A stretch of DNA of 64,000 bases, taken from positions 248,001 to 312,000 of the forward strand of contig NZ_JAMXOE010000001.1 in NCBI RefSeq assembly GCF_024055575.1, read 5' to 3'. The DNA is from Mucilaginibacter flavidus. GTDB lineage: Bacteria; Bacteroidota; Bacteroidia; Sphingobacteriales; Sphingobacteriaceae. Both the position numbers and the translations under genes were made by a program. The notes under the pieces were generated by a model. That model was not told the origin of the DNA, did no database searches, and saw only the letters and a list, made by a program, of their open reading frames with translations. Shown piece by piece: positions 9,241 to 18,443 of this stretch. Every line of letters begins with the position of its first letter. Position 1 is the stretch's first letter.

Positions 9241-9681
9241 TTAAACTTTCACGTACTCAAACCTGTTGTTCTCGTTGCTTCTTTCTCTTTTTAACTTGTT
9301 TTCGTTAGCAAGCTTCAAAAGTATGCCCGATAGCTCCGAAGTCTTGAAGTCTGAATCGAAATTCTCCTTACAATAATCAGCAATCGACGCAATGGAATGG
9401 CGCGTGTTAAAGAAATCAGTAGACATCAACTGGTTTAAAACCTTAGTTGCGCCCGGCTTTTTTGCACCTCGCATCGGGGTGTAATGCTCGCCATTCTCTC
9501 GGGGCTTGTAGTTCCTTTTGGTAAATATCTCGGTTGGGTCACCCTCTCCTTTTTCCATCTCAATCATCACATCCAACAACCTGTCAACTACCCTTACCTG
9601 AACTGCTTCAGACTGGAACGAATTAACAACTTCGGAAATCTCTACCAGCTGTTTTTTTAACTTTTCAATTTGCTTACTCAT
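9241..9681 (-). CDS. conserved-looking hypothetical protein, 146 aa
   Basis: Not assigned to a named family. The first 40 residues (MSKQIEKLKKQLVEISEVV) look like a coiled coil. The middle is charged and flexible (NYKPRENGEHYTPMRGAKK). The C-terminal 70 residues (FFNTRHSIASIADYC to NNRFEYVKV) alternate helices with a basic end and could be a winged-helix-like domain; this is an impression only. No signal peptide or membrane segment. It is a single gene between convergent bshB1 and the aminotransferase gene, and its reading frame and codon use look normal, so it is probably expressed. Confidence 0.7.
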   Translation of the reverse strand: MSKQIEKLKKQLVEISEVVNSFQSEAVQVRVVDRLLDVMIEMEKGEGDPTEIFTKRNYKPRENGEHYTPMRGAKKPGATKVLNQLMSTDFFNTRHSIASIADYCKENFDSDFKTSELSGILLKLANENKLKRERSNENNRFEYVKV

Positions 9682-9833
9682 GTTACTGTTACCCTGTTAA
9701 ATATTAACTGTGCAATCTAAAATTTCACTACTGCGCAATACCCCGATAATATGCCAGTTTAGCGAAAAAATAGTAAATGTTAACCTGTTATTAGCTTATT
9801 AACGCCGGTTAATTATTTTATTGCTGAAATCAG

Positions 9834-9854
9834 TGGAAATATGCTCAATTTCCA
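9834..9854 (-). terminator. Possible weak hairpin after the aminotransferase gene
   Basis: Perfect 7-bp inverted repeat TGGAAAT/ATTTCCA with a 7-nt loop, 40 nt past the stop. No T-run follows on the minus strand, so termination is uncertain. Confidence 0.35.
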
Positions 9855-9893
9855 TTAAAAACAGGTTTCTGTATCAATTGTTTTACATAAATG

Positions 9894-11225
9894 TTACAAA
9901 GAGGCACATATTTTTTCAAGTATTTCGAGTCCGTTATCGATATGTTTTTGTTCAATAATAAGCGCTGGCCTAAAGCGGATGCTTTGATCGCCGCAACCCA
10001 GGAACATTACATTTTGCTCCATCCCCCTGGAAATGAACTTATTCCTAATAGTTGTATCCGGAAAATCGAACGCAGTTAACAACCCCTTGCCGCGTACATT
10101 ACTTATGATCGGTAATCTTTCAGAAATTTCGGCCAGCCTGCCTTGCAGATAGTCACCCATTTGCGCGGCGTTATCGCAAAGACTGTCTTCGTCAATAATT
10201 TCCATAATTTTTGATGACCGTACCATATCAACCAAACTGCCGCCCCATGTTGAGTTTATGCGGCTCGGCACCTGGAACACATTATTATCTATCTCGTCTA
10301 CCTTTCGTCCGGCTAATATGCCGCACACCTGCATTTTTTTGCCAAACGCAAGTATATCCGGGCGCGCATTTTCACCAAAGTGCTCGTGGCACCAGAACTT
10401 GCCGGTAAGGCCAACGCCGGTTTGCACCTCATCGTATACCAGCATAGCTTCGTTTTCATCGGCTAATTCACGTAGCTTTTCTAAAAACTCCTTGCGAACA
10501 TGGTTGTCGCCGCCCTCCGATTGTATAGGCTCGATAATGATGGCACAAACGTCATCTTTATTCTCCTCAAACGCTTTCTTTATCTGGGCAATTGATAGTT
10601 CTTCGCGCCTTAACAAATCCTCATGGTTGGCATCTGTGTAGGGAAATTTAATTTTTGGCAGCGATACCCTTGGCCAGTCGAACTTAGCGTACCATTTTGT
10701 TTTGTTGGGCTGAGTATTGGTAAGGCTTAGTGTATAACCCGAGCGACCGTGAAAAGCATGCTCAAAATGGATCACTTTAAAACCAAGCTCTTTTGTGTAG
10801 CCTTTGGCGAAATTCTTCTGCACCTTCCAGTCCATTGCAACTTTAAGCGCATTCTCGATAGCCAGCGAGCCCCCAGCAATAAAAAAGGCATGAGGCAGGT
10901 ATTCCGGGATACCTATGCGCGCGAAAGTCTCTACAAACTCCGCATATTGCGTGGTGTATATATCTGAGTTTGAGGGATTGGTTAACGCCGCCAGCATCAG
11001 GTTTTTTTTAAACGCTTCGTCGTTCACCATTTTAGGGTGATTGTAACCTAAAGGCACCGACGCAAAGCATGTAAAAAAGTCAAGCAGTGTACGGTTATAC
11101 TTAGCATCGTAAATATAAACGCCTTTGCTTTTTTCCATATCAAACGTTAAATCGAAGCCATCGGCTAATACATGCTTCTGTAACGAAGCCTGTACATCTT
11201 GTGGTGAAACTAGCAGGTTGTACAT
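9894..11225 (-). CDS. lat: L-lysine 6-transaminase
   Basis: PLP enzyme (class III aminotransferase) that moves the epsilon-amino group of lysine to 2-oxoglutarate, giving aminoadipate semialdehyde, usually a lysine-degradation step. The 443 residues start MYNLLVSPQDV, the usual N-terminus of this group, followed by LLDFFTCFASVPLGYNHPKM, HAFHGRSGYTLSLTN, YDEVQTGVG (Asp265) and AFGKK (PLP lysine 296 or 297). An upstream in-frame start at 11300 is rejected because a complete promoter (TTTG, 19 nt, TAAATTTG) lies between it and 11225. It appears monocistronic. Confidence 0.9.
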   Translation of the reverse strand: MYNLLVSPQDVQASLQKHVLADGFDLTFDMEKSKGVYIYDAKYNRTLLDFFTCFASVPLGYNHPKMVNDEAFKKNLMLAALTNPSNSDIYTTQYAEFVETFARIGIPEYLPHAFFIAGGSLAIENALKVAMDWKVQKNFAKGYTKELGFKVIHFEHAFHGRSGYTLSLTNTQPNKTKWYAKFDWPRVSLPKIKFPYTDANHEDLLRREELSIAQIKKAFEENKDDVCAIIIEPIQSEGGDNHVRKEFLEKLRELADENEAMLVYDEVQTGVGLTGKFWCHEHFGENARPDILAFGKKMQVCGILAGRKVDEIDNNVFQVPSRINSTWGGSLVDMVRSSKIMEIIDEDSLCDNAAQMGDYLQGRLAEISERLPIISNVRGKGLLTAFDFPDTTIRNKFISRGMEQNVMFLGCGDQSIRFRPALIIEQKHIDNGLEILEKICASL

Positions 11226-11240
11226 ATAATTGGGTTTGTA

Positions 11241-11271
11241 CAAATTTACTAAAAACCCCTCAGAATGCAAA
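11241..11271 (-). promoter_or_regulatory. Consensus promoter of the lysine aminotransferase gene
   Basis: On the minus strand TTTG (11268-11271), exactly 19 nt, then TAAATTTG (11241-11248), 15 nt before the ATG at 11225. One of the best promoter matches in the window; it fixes the gene start. Confidence 0.8.
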
Positions 11272-11298
11272 TTTAAGCGGTTTTTGAACCAATCAGCC

Positions 11299-11333
11299 AA
11301 AAAGTAACTTTAAACAATCTAAAGTTACTTTTT
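11299..11333 (-). terminator. Hairpin terminator of amtB
   Basis: Perfect 14-bp inverted repeat (arms 11299-11312 and 11320-11333, AAAAAGTAACTTTA and complement) with a 7-nt loop. A T-run follows on the minus strand, about 95 nt past the amtB stop. It also has T after it on the plus strand. Confidence 0.8.
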
Positions 11334-11428
11334 GTACCGAAGTGGATTTTGGTTTATAGAATTTTATTGCCTGGCGGCAAAAAATATTCGCAATAAAATG
11401 CTTATTTCGTCGTGAAAGTTACGAGTTC

Positions 11429-12736
11429 TTACAATCGTTCGCCATGCTGGCTAATATCCAGCCCTATCTCCTCTTCTTCGGCCGATACCCTTAATGGCGA
11501 TATCATATCAGTAATCTTCAACAACAACAGCGAACCGAAAAAAGCAAAAATAGATACCCCTACCAAGGCAATCAGTTGCACAAAAAACAGGTGCGTATGG
11601 CCAAAAAACAAACCGTCACCGGTAGTATTGCCGGCATTAACTTTTTGATTGGCAAATACGCCGGTAAGCAGCATACCCACCATACCGCCAACGCCGTGGC
11701 ATGGGAAAACGTCAAGTGTATCATCAATTTTCGTACGGGTGCGCCACTCAACCACCAGGTTACTCACCACCGCCGAGATAATACCGATAGCCAGCGAATG
11801 TGGTACGGAAACATAGCCCGCCGCAGGTGTAATAGCAACAAGCCCTACAACCGCACCAATACAGGTACCCATTGCCGAGGGTTTTTTGCCACGCAGCATA
11901 TCAAAAAATATCCAGGTTAAACCGGCAGCCGCCGATGCAGTGGTACTGGTTGCCAAAGCTGTTACCGCCAAATGATTGGCCCCAAACGCCGAACCTGCGT
12001 TAAAACCAAACCAACCAAACCATAATAAACCCGTGCCTATCATTACATAAGTAATACGAGCCGGTGCGTGGTTTGCCTCGTTTCGTCTTTTTAAATAAAG
12101 TGCTGATGCCAAGGCCGCCCATCCAGCAGACATGTGCACTACCGTACCACCGGCAAAATCAAGCACGCCCAATTTAGCCAGTATCCCATCCGGGTGCCAG
12201 GTAACGTGTGCCAACGGCGAGAAAATAAAAATGGTGAACAGCACCAGGAATATAATATAGGAGTTAAAACGGATACGCTCAGCAAAGGCCCCGGTAATAA
12301 GCGCCGGGGTTATAATGGCAAACTTTAGCTGGTACATGGCAAAAAGCAGTAGCGGTATAGTCGGTGCAAGTTTCCAGGTTGCATTACCAAGCATGCCCTT
12401 CATCATAAAAAATGTTGAGGGATTACCGATAAAGCCACCAATGCTGTCGCCAAAAGCAAGGCTGAAGCCAAATATGCCCCACATTACGGTAATGATAACC
12501 ATACACACAATGCTCTGCAGCATGGTTGATATCACATTCTTTTTATTAACCATACCGCCATAAAAAAAGGCAAGACCGGGTGTCATGATCAAAACCAGGG
12601 CGGTCGACATCAACATCCAGGCAATATCGCCGGTATTGAAGTGCGGATCGACGCCATTTTTAAAATCTACCGAAGGAAAAACGAAGGTTAAAACCAAAAT
12701 AACCAGGATAACCGCGAATGGAAAATATCTTTTCAT
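11429..12736 (-). CDS. amtB: ammonium transporter Amt
   Basis: Inner-membrane ammonium channel of the Amt/MEP/Rh family. The 435 residues show about eleven membrane segments, an N-terminal signal-like helix (MKRYFPFAVILVILVL), the MTPGLAFFYGGMVNKKN family signature, and the two pore histidines in LAHVTWHPDG and FPCHGVGGMVG. The ATG at 12736 is preferred over a TTG six codons earlier. No glnK/PII gene is adjacent in the window, unlike the usual pairing; the upstream spacer of nearly 500 bp holds no gene. Confidence 0.95.
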   Translation of the reverse strand: MKRYFPFAVILVILVLTFVFPSVDFKNGVDPHFNTGDIAWMLMSTALVLIMTPGLAFFYGGMVNKKNVISTMLQSIVCMVIITVMWGIFGFSLAFGDSIGGFIGNPSTFFMMKGMLGNATWKLAPTIPLLLFAMYQLKFAIITPALITGAFAERIRFNSYIIFLVLFTIFIFSPLAHVTWHPDGILAKLGVLDFAGGTVVHMSAGWAALASALYLKRRNEANHAPARITYVMIGTGLLWFGWFGFNAGSAFGANHLAVTALATSTTASAAAGLTWIFFDMLRGKKPSAMGTCIGAVVGLVAITPAAGYVSVPHSLAIGIISAVVSNLVVEWRTRTKIDDTLDVFPCHGVGGMVGMLLTGVFANQKVNAGNTTGDGLFFGHTHLFFVQLIALVGVSIFAFFGSLLLLKITDMISPLRVSAEEEEIGLDISQHGERL

Positions 12737-13214
12737 GCAATTGTTACTATTCAATAAAATAATTAGTCAAAAGGTGGTTTATATGGCAGTAAAAATGATA
12801 AAAAAGTTAAATATTTAATAAATTGATGTGAAATTTAACACAGTTTAATATTTATCAATAAAAAATTGCAAATATCATACTTCTCTATTGTAAAATACCC
12901 TTGCAAATAACAGAATGATAATTTAAAACATTTAATTTACGTATTTCAAGTTTTTCAAAGGCTGTGCTTTTATGGTAATGAGGCGCGCAACCGCCAGATA
13001 TCGTAATATTAGGAACAAGAAAGCCCGGTTATTGGGAACCGGGCTCGTCATAATATAGGTTTATAAATGGTCTAGTTTCGTTAGTTAAACTACCCTTAGC
13101 TTTTCATACCTGTGCAATGGCTCAGATGAAAAAGTTGCTGAAATTATGATTTTAATTAATACAAACCAAATAAAAAATACAATTTATGTTAAAAAAGTAT
13201 CAAAAACAGGGTTT
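12737..13214. other. Gene-poor spacer between nuoN and amtB
   Basis: 478 bp, AT-rich, without a credible gene on either strand. The only clear structure is the hairpin at 13022-13045. It probably holds the amtB promoter and leader; a GATATTTG near 12865 (minus strand) is one base off the TAnnTTTG box. No riboswitch is recognised. Confidence 0.6.
13022..13045 (-). terminator. GC-rich hairpin downstream of nuoN
   Basis: Perfect 9-bp stem AGCCCGGTT/AACCGGGCT with a 6-nt loop, followed on the minus strand by TTTCTTGTT. It is about 170 nt past the nuoN stop and is the probable end of the nuo operon transcript. Confidence 0.6.
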
Positions 13215-14726
13215 TCAGAACAGTTTGAACAGAAAATCGGGCCAAACACCCAGTAAAACAATCAAAACAGATATAATTATGCTTAAAACGATAATATTTT
13301 GCGACTTTATAAGTGTATTTTTAACAAATTCAGTCCGTTTCAGGAACAAATTGAGGGGGATTTTAATGTAGTAAAACAGCGATACTACGGTGGTTAACGC
13401 CCCTGTTATCATCAGCAACAGGAGCCATAAGTTATGGTTTTGCTGGTAAATGCCGTATACCGATGAAAACACCAGTACCTTACCCGTAAAGCCCGCACTA
13501 ATTGGCAATCCGGTTAACGATACCAGCACAATTACAAAGCAAACTGAAGCAGCCGGGTACTTTAGGCCGAGGCCTTTATAGCTGTTCATATCATCGGCAT
13601 CAAGGGCATTGGCAAAATAGGTGGCCAGCGCTAGTGCGCCAATATTCGCCAGGCCGTATACCGCGAGGTAAAATGTTAAGGCAGCTATTCCTGTTGAGTT
13701 GTAAGTTACTATCGCCATTAAAGCAAACCCAGTATGCCCAATGCTGGAATAAGCCAGCATACGTTTAACATTGCGCTGCATGATAGCCGCAAAATTCCCG
13801 GCAATCATGGTAATAATACCGATGATGCTTAGCGCCAGTTTAAAATCAAAGCCGTCCCACTTTTCGAAGTAAACGAAGGGGCGTAAAAAATTTATCAGCA
13901 AGGCAAAGCCGGCAATTTTGGGCAGAGTGGAAAGCCACGCAGTTACCGGGGTTGATGCCCCTTCATAAACATCGGGCACCCAAAAGTGAATGGGAACAAA
14001 TGATAATTTAAACCCGATACCCACCAATACCAGCACCAGCGAAAACGACACGGCTACCGGGTTAGCCTGTATAAGCCCCGGCAACAAATTACCGCTGAAT
14101 AAATTAAGCGAGCCCGTAAAGCCGTATAACAGCGATATCCCGTACAACATCATAGCGGAAGATGCCGCTCCAAACAGCACGTATTTTAAACCAGCCTCGG
14201 TACCAAAAGCGTTTTCAGACCGGTAGGTCACCATCAGGTAGGAGGCGATGGACACCATCTCGATAGCCAGGTAGATGGATAGCAGGTTAACCGCCATAGC
14301 CATTAAATGCAGGCCAAGCACAGAACCGATGACGATGGTATATAAATCCGACAGCCCTTTAGGGTGGGATTTCAGGCGGTTATCCCATCCAAAATAAAGC
14401 AGCAGCACAAAGGCCAATGCATCAATAATAAATTTAAAGTTGATGGCCGTGCGGTTAAGCAGCAGCATTTCGTTAAACAAGAACTGCCCGTTAAGTCTGC
14501 CGCTCATAAACAGCAACTGAATTTGCTGGTAATCCCGTTGAATTACCAGCAAAATTCCGGCGCAGGCAATTATCCTGCATAATTTTTCGGAGTTGCGACC
14601 GAACAGTAAATTGGTTATCAATACCAGTATAAACAATGCGGTTAAATAAATTTCGGGCAAAAAGAAGGGTAAGCTGCCTAAAACATCGTTTACTGAACCC
14701 GGTATAAATGGTATTAAATCGTGCAT
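13215..14726 (-). CDS. nuoN: NADH-quinone oxidoreductase subunit N
   Basis: Antiporter-like membrane subunit of respiratory complex I, involved in proton pumping. The 503 residues form about fourteen transmembrane helices. Family hallmarks include the lysine-containing GIGFKLSFVPIHFWVPDVYEGA stretch and RNVKRMLAYSSIGHTGF. Length is normal for NuoN. It is the last gene of the nuo cluster and follows the MuiA-like gene by 6 nt, so the two are surely cotranscribed. Confidence 0.96.
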   Translation of the reverse strand: MHDLIPFIPGSVNDVLGSLPFFLPEIYLTALFILVLITNLLFGRNSEKLCRIIACAGILLVIQRDYQQIQLLFMSGRLNGQFLFNEMLLLNRTAINFKFIIDALAFVLLLYFGWDNRLKSHPKGLSDLYTIVIGSVLGLHLMAMAVNLLSIYLAIEMVSIASYLMVTYRSENAFGTEAGLKYVLFGAASSAMMLYGISLLYGFTGSLNLFSGNLLPGLIQANPVAVSFSLVLVLVGIGFKLSFVPIHFWVPDVYEGASTPVTAWLSTLPKIAGFALLINFLRPFVYFEKWDGFDFKLALSIIGIITMIAGNFAAIMQRNVKRMLAYSSIGHTGFALMAIVTYNSTGIAALTFYLAVYGLANIGALALATYFANALDADDMNSYKGLGLKYPAASVCFVIVLVSLTGLPISAGFTGKVLVFSSVYGIYQQNHNLWLLLLMITGALTTVVSLFYYIKIPLNLFLKRTEFVKNTLIKSQNIIVLSIIISVLIVLLGVWPDFLFKLF

Positions 14727-14732
14727 TTACTG

Positions 14733-16598
14733 TTACTGAACTATTACCTGCTGGCTTTTTGGATATTTAACCATGTATGTTAATTGTACCTTTTTATCTT
14801 CCTGCGAATTTAGCAGGAAATTCCATGAAACCTTGCCTGTTAGTGCATCAGGTTTTGCGCCCGATGCTTCCTGTGTTTCTACCTCGATAGATGAATTTTG
14901 CGAAACGGGCACCTGGTCGTCAACCAGCAGGTTTATTTTTTGGTTTTTCCGGTTTTTAATTTCTATTATCCAGCTTTTGGTTTCCTTTTTATTAGAACCG
15001 AAAGTTTGGTTTTGGGTGAGGTTTTTTTCGAGGGTGCGGGTGACCACGATATTTTTATCGGTGCCGAGCGAAAGGTTTAAAGTATCGGCGGCATTGTTTA
15101 CATCAATTAATGACTTACCGATAAATGTACCTTCGAAATACAGGTTTGCTTCGCCCGACAAAAAGCTATATTTATTCCAATCGGTTAACTGGGCGGTTAA
15201 AAACACATCGGTATTAATTTTAGGGGCAACATAGTACTGGAACCCTGATTTAACCTCAACCTGGTTTATCTCCACCAAATACTGCTTGCCATCGGTAGGG
15301 ATCGAATAAGGATTATCGATATTAAACTCTACGTTGGTTTGGTTCTCCACTTTATTAACGGCGATAGGTATGGAGGTCACTTCAGAAACCGCCCCTGTGA
15401 CATCTTTTTTGGCATATTGGCGATTGTCGTTATATTCTGTGCTATAACCTACCACCACAACTTCGTTTAATTGGTTCGCACTGGGATTAAGCCCGATATT
15501 CAAAAGGCCTGCGCTTATGGGGCGCTCTTCTCTTTTATACCCGATATAAGTAATCGCAAGGGTTTGGGCCCCCGGCGGGACTTGTAAAGAGAAATTGCCG
15601 CCGGCATCGGTAACGGTGCCAATGGTCGTTCCTTTAATCAGTACCGAAGCGCCGGGTATTGGCTGACGGTCATCTGTACCATAAACCCGACCGGTTACGC
15701 GCGTTACTGCCCTCATTGGGTCGTTATAATACATGCCCACGTTAAGGTAATAGGGTGCTAGGTCGGGTTTGTTACCGCTAACTGCCGGGTTACCTGTGGA
15801 AAGGGTGAGTTTTACGTTTTTCCATTCCTCGCCGCTTTGCTGGCTCACATTAGCTTTATAGGCAATGCTCACCGGGCTGTTTACGTTTTTCGCCCTGATG
15901 TCGTAAGTTGGGTACCAACCCGCATTTTGTACCACATAGCTTAATGTAAATAATGATTGCAGCACATTTTTTGATGATACTGTAACCCGGATATTGCTTG
16001 TCGCTGTACTACGTCCGCGGTTAAGGTCTGCTATCTGCTTGTCGAATTTTTGCAGTTCGCTGTTAAGCACAGCAATTTGATTAGTTACAGCCTGCTGTTT
16101 TTCTTTTAAGGACGTAAGCCTCGCAGTTTGAAAATCCAGAGCTTCTTTTAGCTTCAGCACGTCAAGTGTTAAATTATCAGCTTTTACCAATTGATTCTTT
16201 CCGAGCATTATCTCTTCCTGCTGGTATATGGCCATCAGGCTGTTTTGCAATTCGATTTTATCCCTTAGTTCCTTTTGCCTTGCCAGCAGGTCTCCCACCT
16301 GTTTTGCCTTCAATTCTTCTCCAAGGTAATTCATCTCATGTTTGACCGAAAGAATGGTAAATTCTCCATTGGCATGCACCTGTATACTTTGTACATCGAT
16401 GCCCGGCGATATTTCACCGAAAACCAAGTCGGTGGTACCAGCGGGTATATTTACCATTGCCGAACGCGTTACCTGCGCGCCTTTTAAAAATACGATCACT
16501 TTTTCAACTTTCGATGCTACTTTCTGGCCCTCATCGGCTTTTGCTGCTATCGCTATAAATAATACAAATGCAGCCATTATTAATTTCTTACACATCAT
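14733..16598 (-). CDS. DUF4139/MuiA-like protein with inserted SusC-type segment
   Basis: Exported 621-residue protein of unknown role. Order: signal peptide (about 1-21), DUF4140-type N-domain (VEKVIVFLKGAQVTR, about 31-95), long coiled coil (95-195), first part of DUF4139 (SNIRVTVSSKN to YKANVSQQSGEEWKNV, about 201-272), then an insertion: a carboxypeptidase-regulatory-like domain (VTGRVYGTDDRQPIPGASVL to FSLQVPPGAQTLAITYIGYK, about 301-356) and a short TonB-plug-like piece (LNEVVVVGYS, DVTGAVSEVTS, about 387-418). After it the rest of DUF4139 runs to the end. It has no beta-barrel, so it is not a receptor. The start MMCKKL at 16598 (or 16595) gives the signal peptide; longer readings do not. 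It lies between nuoM and nuoN, 6 nt from nuoN. Confidence 0.88.
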   Translation of the reverse strand: MMCKKLIMAAFVLFIAIAAKADEGQKVASKVEKVIVFLKGAQVTRSAMVNIPAGTTDLVFGEISPGIDVQSIQVHANGEFTILSVKHEMNYLGEELKAKQVGDLLARQKELRDKIELQNSLMAIYQQEEIMLGKNQLVKADNLTLDVLKLKEALDFQTARLTSLKEKQQAVTNQIAVLNSELQKFDKQIADLNRGRSTATSNIRVTVSSKNVLQSLFTLSYVVQNAGWYPTYDIRAKNVNSPVSIAYKANVSQQSGEEWKNVKLTLSTGNPAVSGNKPDLAPYYLNVGMYYNDPMRAVTRVTGRVYGTDDRQPIPGASVLIKGTTIGTVTDAGGNFSLQVPPGAQTLAITYIGYKREERPISAGLLNIGLNPSANQLNEVVVVGYSTEYNDNRQYAKKDVTGAVSEVTSIPIAVNKVENQTNVEFNIDNPYSIPTDGKQYLVEINQVEVKSGFQYYVAPKINTDVFLTAQLTDWNKYSFLSGEANLYFEGTFIGKSLIDVNNAADTLNLSLGTDKNIVVTRTLEKNLTQNQTFGSNKKETKSWIIEIKNRKNQKINLLVDDQVPVSQNSSIEVETQEASGAKPDALTGKVSWNFLLNSQEDKKVQLTYMVKYPKSQQVIVQ

Positions 16599-16705
16599 CT
16601 TTAGGGTTAAATAAATAGTTCCTGTTAATTCAAAGCGTTTATAAATGAGCTTTGTAATTACAGGATGCGGCCGCACGTGCTTTTCCACAAGGCACGCGCA
16701 ATTAT

Positions 16706-18310
16706 TTATTTCGAGCCTAAAAATTGTATAAATGCAACTACCGAGTCGTTTATCTTGCCAAACACCAGCGAAGGCATCAAACCCAAAACAAGCGTAAGTA
16801 AAGCTAAAGGTAGCAATGTTAATTTTTCACGAATATTCAAATCGGCAAGGGCAGTTTTCCACACCGAGCCGCCTTTTAAGTTTAACGTACCAAAAAACAT
16901 TCGCTGCAGCGTCCATAAAAAATAGGCTGCACCCAGCAATATGCCTACCGACCCACATACCGGCATCCAGTACGGCAGCAAACCATTTACTGATGGCGAT
17001 TTAAAAGCCCCGGTAAGTGAAAATGCCTCGCCAATAAATGCCGAGAAGCCAGGCAAACCTAACGATGCAAAAAAAGCAATCACCACAAATGATGTATATT
17101 TCGGCATAATGGCCGCAAGTCCGCGGAAGTGGTTGATGCCCCTGTCGTGTACCCGGTTGTAGATCACACCGGCCAAAAAGAACAGCATGGTTGATAAAAA
17201 ACCATGGCTAACCATCTGCATAACTGCACCGCTCAAGCCCTCGGTAGTCATTGAGGCTATCCCCAGTAAAACAAACCCCATGTGCGATACGGATGAGTAG
17301 GCTATCATGCGTTTTAAATCCTGCTGGGCAAGGGCGTTCAATGCGCCATAGATGATGGATATTACCCCAATCATCCCCAGCCAGTAGGCATCGGCATGCG
17401 CTATTTCGGGGAAGATGCCAACACAAATACGGATAATACCATAGCCACCAATTTTTAGCAGAATACCAGCTAAAATAATTGAAACCGGAGTAGGCGCTTC
17501 CACGTGCGCATCAGGCAGCCAGGTATGCAGCGGCACCACCGGCACTTTAATGGCAAAGGCAATAAAGAGCACCACAAACCCAACCGTACGGGCCGGCATA
17601 CCTAAAATAGTTGCATGGCTTAATACGGAAAATACCGAACCTGACTCATAATTGGCCGGGTTCATCATTTGTATCATGCTGAAGGTGTGGTTACCCGTTA
17701 CAGGGTCTTTAACCGACAGGTAGAGTCCGATCATCACCAGCAGCATAAATACCGAACCGAATAAGGTGTACAGGAAGAATTTTATAGCCGCATATTCACG
17801 TCGTGCGCCGCCCCACATACCTATCAGGAAGTATAATGGCAGCAACATCAATTCATAAAAGATATAGAACAGGAAGAAATCCAGCGAGCAAAATACGCCT
17901 ATCACGGCCATATCCAATATCAAAAACAGCACGAAGAAGCCTTTCAGGTTGCTTTTTATTTCCCAGGATGCCAGGGCGGCAATAACCAATACCAGCGAAG
18001 TCATGACCAGCAACGCTATCGAAAGGCCATCTATCCCCACAAAATAATCAATCTGCATTTTGCCCATGGCACCCAGGTCAAGGTTTATCCATGGCAGCTT
18101 TTGCATAAATTGGAACTGCCCTTCGTGGTTAACACCGGCAAAGCTTGCCCCATTTTTAAATTGGGTATAAATCCAGATGCTCATGCCCAGTTGCACCAGG
18201 GTTGTTGCCAGCGTTATGTATTTAAAGCCCGCCCGCCACGATGACGGCAGCACCGCGATAACGAATGCGACCAGGATGGGAGTAAATATGAGTAGGGTCA
18301 GGATGTTCAT
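16706..18310 (-). CDS. nuoM: NADH-quinone oxidoreductase subunit M
   Basis: Antiporter-like membrane subunit of complex I. The 534 residues have about fourteen membrane helices, with LPLYFLIGMWGG, KVPVVPLHTWLPDAHVEAPT and DLKRMIAYSSVSHMGFV, the conserved helix-7/8 signatures. The ATG at 18310 (MNILTLLIFTP) replaces a TTG three codons earlier. It follows nuoL after a spacer of 133 bp filled with repeat arms, and precedes the MuiA-like gene by about 108 nt. Confidence 0.97.
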   Translation of the reverse strand: MNILTLLIFTPILVAFVIAVLPSSWRAGFKYITLATTLVQLGMSIWIYTQFKNGASFAGVNHEGQFQFMQKLPWINLDLGAMGKMQIDYFVGIDGLSIALLVMTSLVLVIAALASWEIKSNLKGFFVLFLILDMAVIGVFCSLDFFLFYIFYELMLLPLYFLIGMWGGARREYAAIKFFLYTLFGSVFMLLVMIGLYLSVKDPVTGNHTFSMIQMMNPANYESGSVFSVLSHATILGMPARTVGFVVLFIAFAIKVPVVPLHTWLPDAHVEAPTPVSIILAGILLKIGGYGIIRICVGIFPEIAHADAYWLGMIGVISIIYGALNALAQQDLKRMIAYSSVSHMGFVLLGIASMTTEGLSGAVMQMVSHGFLSTMLFFLAGVIYNRVHDRGINHFRGLAAIMPKYTSFVVIAFFASLGLPGFSAFIGEAFSLTGAFKSPSVNGLLPYWMPVCGSVGILLGAAYFLWTLQRMFFGTLNLKGGSVWKTALADLNIREKLTLLPLALLTLVLGLMPSLVFGKINDSVVAFIQFLGSK

Positions 18311-18323
18311 CGGGCGCAAAAAT

Positions 18324-18443
18324 TAAAAGTCAAGAACCAGGAATTGAGAATTAAGAGCCAAGAGTCAAGAATCAAGATAGGAAAAACAGGACCAAGGAAA
18401 ACCCCGATCCTTTCGCCTTTTACCTTTAACCCTTTACCTCTCC
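18324..18443. repeat. Mixed-family repeat arms in the nuoL-nuoM spacer
   Basis: Left arm 18324-18382 is family A (CAAGAACC, CAAGAGT, CAAGAAT units). The right arm 18411-18443 is a different pyrimidine family (CCTTTTACC, CCCTTTACC units), which on the minus strand begins directly after the nuoL stop as GGTAAAGG repeats. The two arms are not complementary to each other. Confidence 0.75.

Noticed and set aside
11226..11300. Longer lysine aminotransferase reading
   Set aside because: A consensus promoter lies between this start and 11225, so the extra codons are not in the mRNA.
14733..16598. TonB-dependent receptor
   Set aside because: Only the carboxypeptidase-like domain and a short plug-like piece are present; no barrel follows and both sides are DUF4139.
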